Source: Flavobacterium sp.
GTDB taxonomy: Bacteria > Bacteroidota > Bacteroidia > Flavobacteriales > Flavobacteriaceae
Assembly: GCA_004296145.1 (NCBI GenBank)
Contig: SEBM01000265.1
Span: 1 to 5,965, forward strand
DNA: 5,965 nt
Reading direction: 5' to 3'
Below the pieces are notes generated by a model. That model had not been told where the DNA came from, ran no database searches, and was given only the letters and a program-made list of their open reading frames with translations. Below, in pieces: positions 5,963-5,965 of the stretch. The position numbers and the translations under genes are program-made. Each line of letters begins with the position of its first letter. The first letter of the stretch is position 1.

Positions 5963-5965
5963 ATG
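5963..5965 (+). other. Probable start codon of the next operon gene
   Basis: The window ends on ATG, 26 bases after the ilvD stop. The spacer is A-rich with no terminator, and CAATTACAATG resembles the ilvD start context (ATACAATAATG). In Bacteroidota ilv operons ilvD is commonly followed by the acetolactate synthase genes ilvB and ilvN, so ilvB is the likely identity. That is inference from gene order only, as no coding sequence is visible. Confidence 0.4.

Noticed and set aside
1..5965. Mobile elements, CRISPR arrays, tRNA or rRNA genes
   Set aside because: No transposase, terminal inverted repeats, spaced repeats or RNA gene structure seen; the window is ordinary biosynthetic chromosome apart from the ilv leader.

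Overview
The window looks like a chromosomal segment of a Flavobacterium-like member of the Bacteroidota. The evidence is the low GC content, start codons without a clear Shine-Dalgarno sequence, two exact copies of the Bacteroidota -7 promoter element TAnnTTTG, and protein features typical of that group. The species cannot be named from the sequence alone.

Layout. Positions 1-1482 (minus strand) are one continuous open frame of 494 codons that runs off the left edge. It encodes a soluble, helical, TPR-like protein of unknown function. A 149-base divergent spacer (1483-1631) carries a promoter for leuA, with a small dyad between its two promoter elements. Then, all on the plus strand, come leuA (1632-2813, 2-isopropylmalate synthase, short form), leuB (2875-3993, 3-isopropylmalate dehydrogenase), a 269-base regulatory spacer, and ilvD (4263-5936, dihydroxy-acid dehydratase). 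An ATG in the last three bases (5963-5965) is probably the start of the next operon gene, most likely an acetolactate synthase subunit.

The most interesting element is the leuB-ilvD spacer. It has a promoter (-7 element at 4076-4083) and a 24-codon leader peptide gene (4105-4179). Ten of the 24 residues are isoleucine or valine, including runs of three Ile and four Val. The last codons of the leader can pair with the 5' arm of a downstream 10-bp intrinsic terminator (4203-4233), giving an alternative antiterminator stem. This is the architecture of a ribosome-mediated transcription attenuator, like ilvL of enteric bacteria, placed before ilvD. It is too short for routine gene calling and easily missed.

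How it works together. IlvD makes the keto acids 2-oxoisovalerate (for valine and leucine) and 3-methyl-2-oxopentanoate (for isoleucine). LeuA and LeuB take 2-oxoisovalerate towards leucine; leuC and leuD are not in the window. The inferred logic is that scarcity of charged Ile- or Val-tRNA stalls a ribosome in the leader and lets transcription enter ilvD. The leader has no Leu codon, and LeuA lacks the usual C-terminal leucine-feedback domain, so leucine control of this segment must come from elsewhere.
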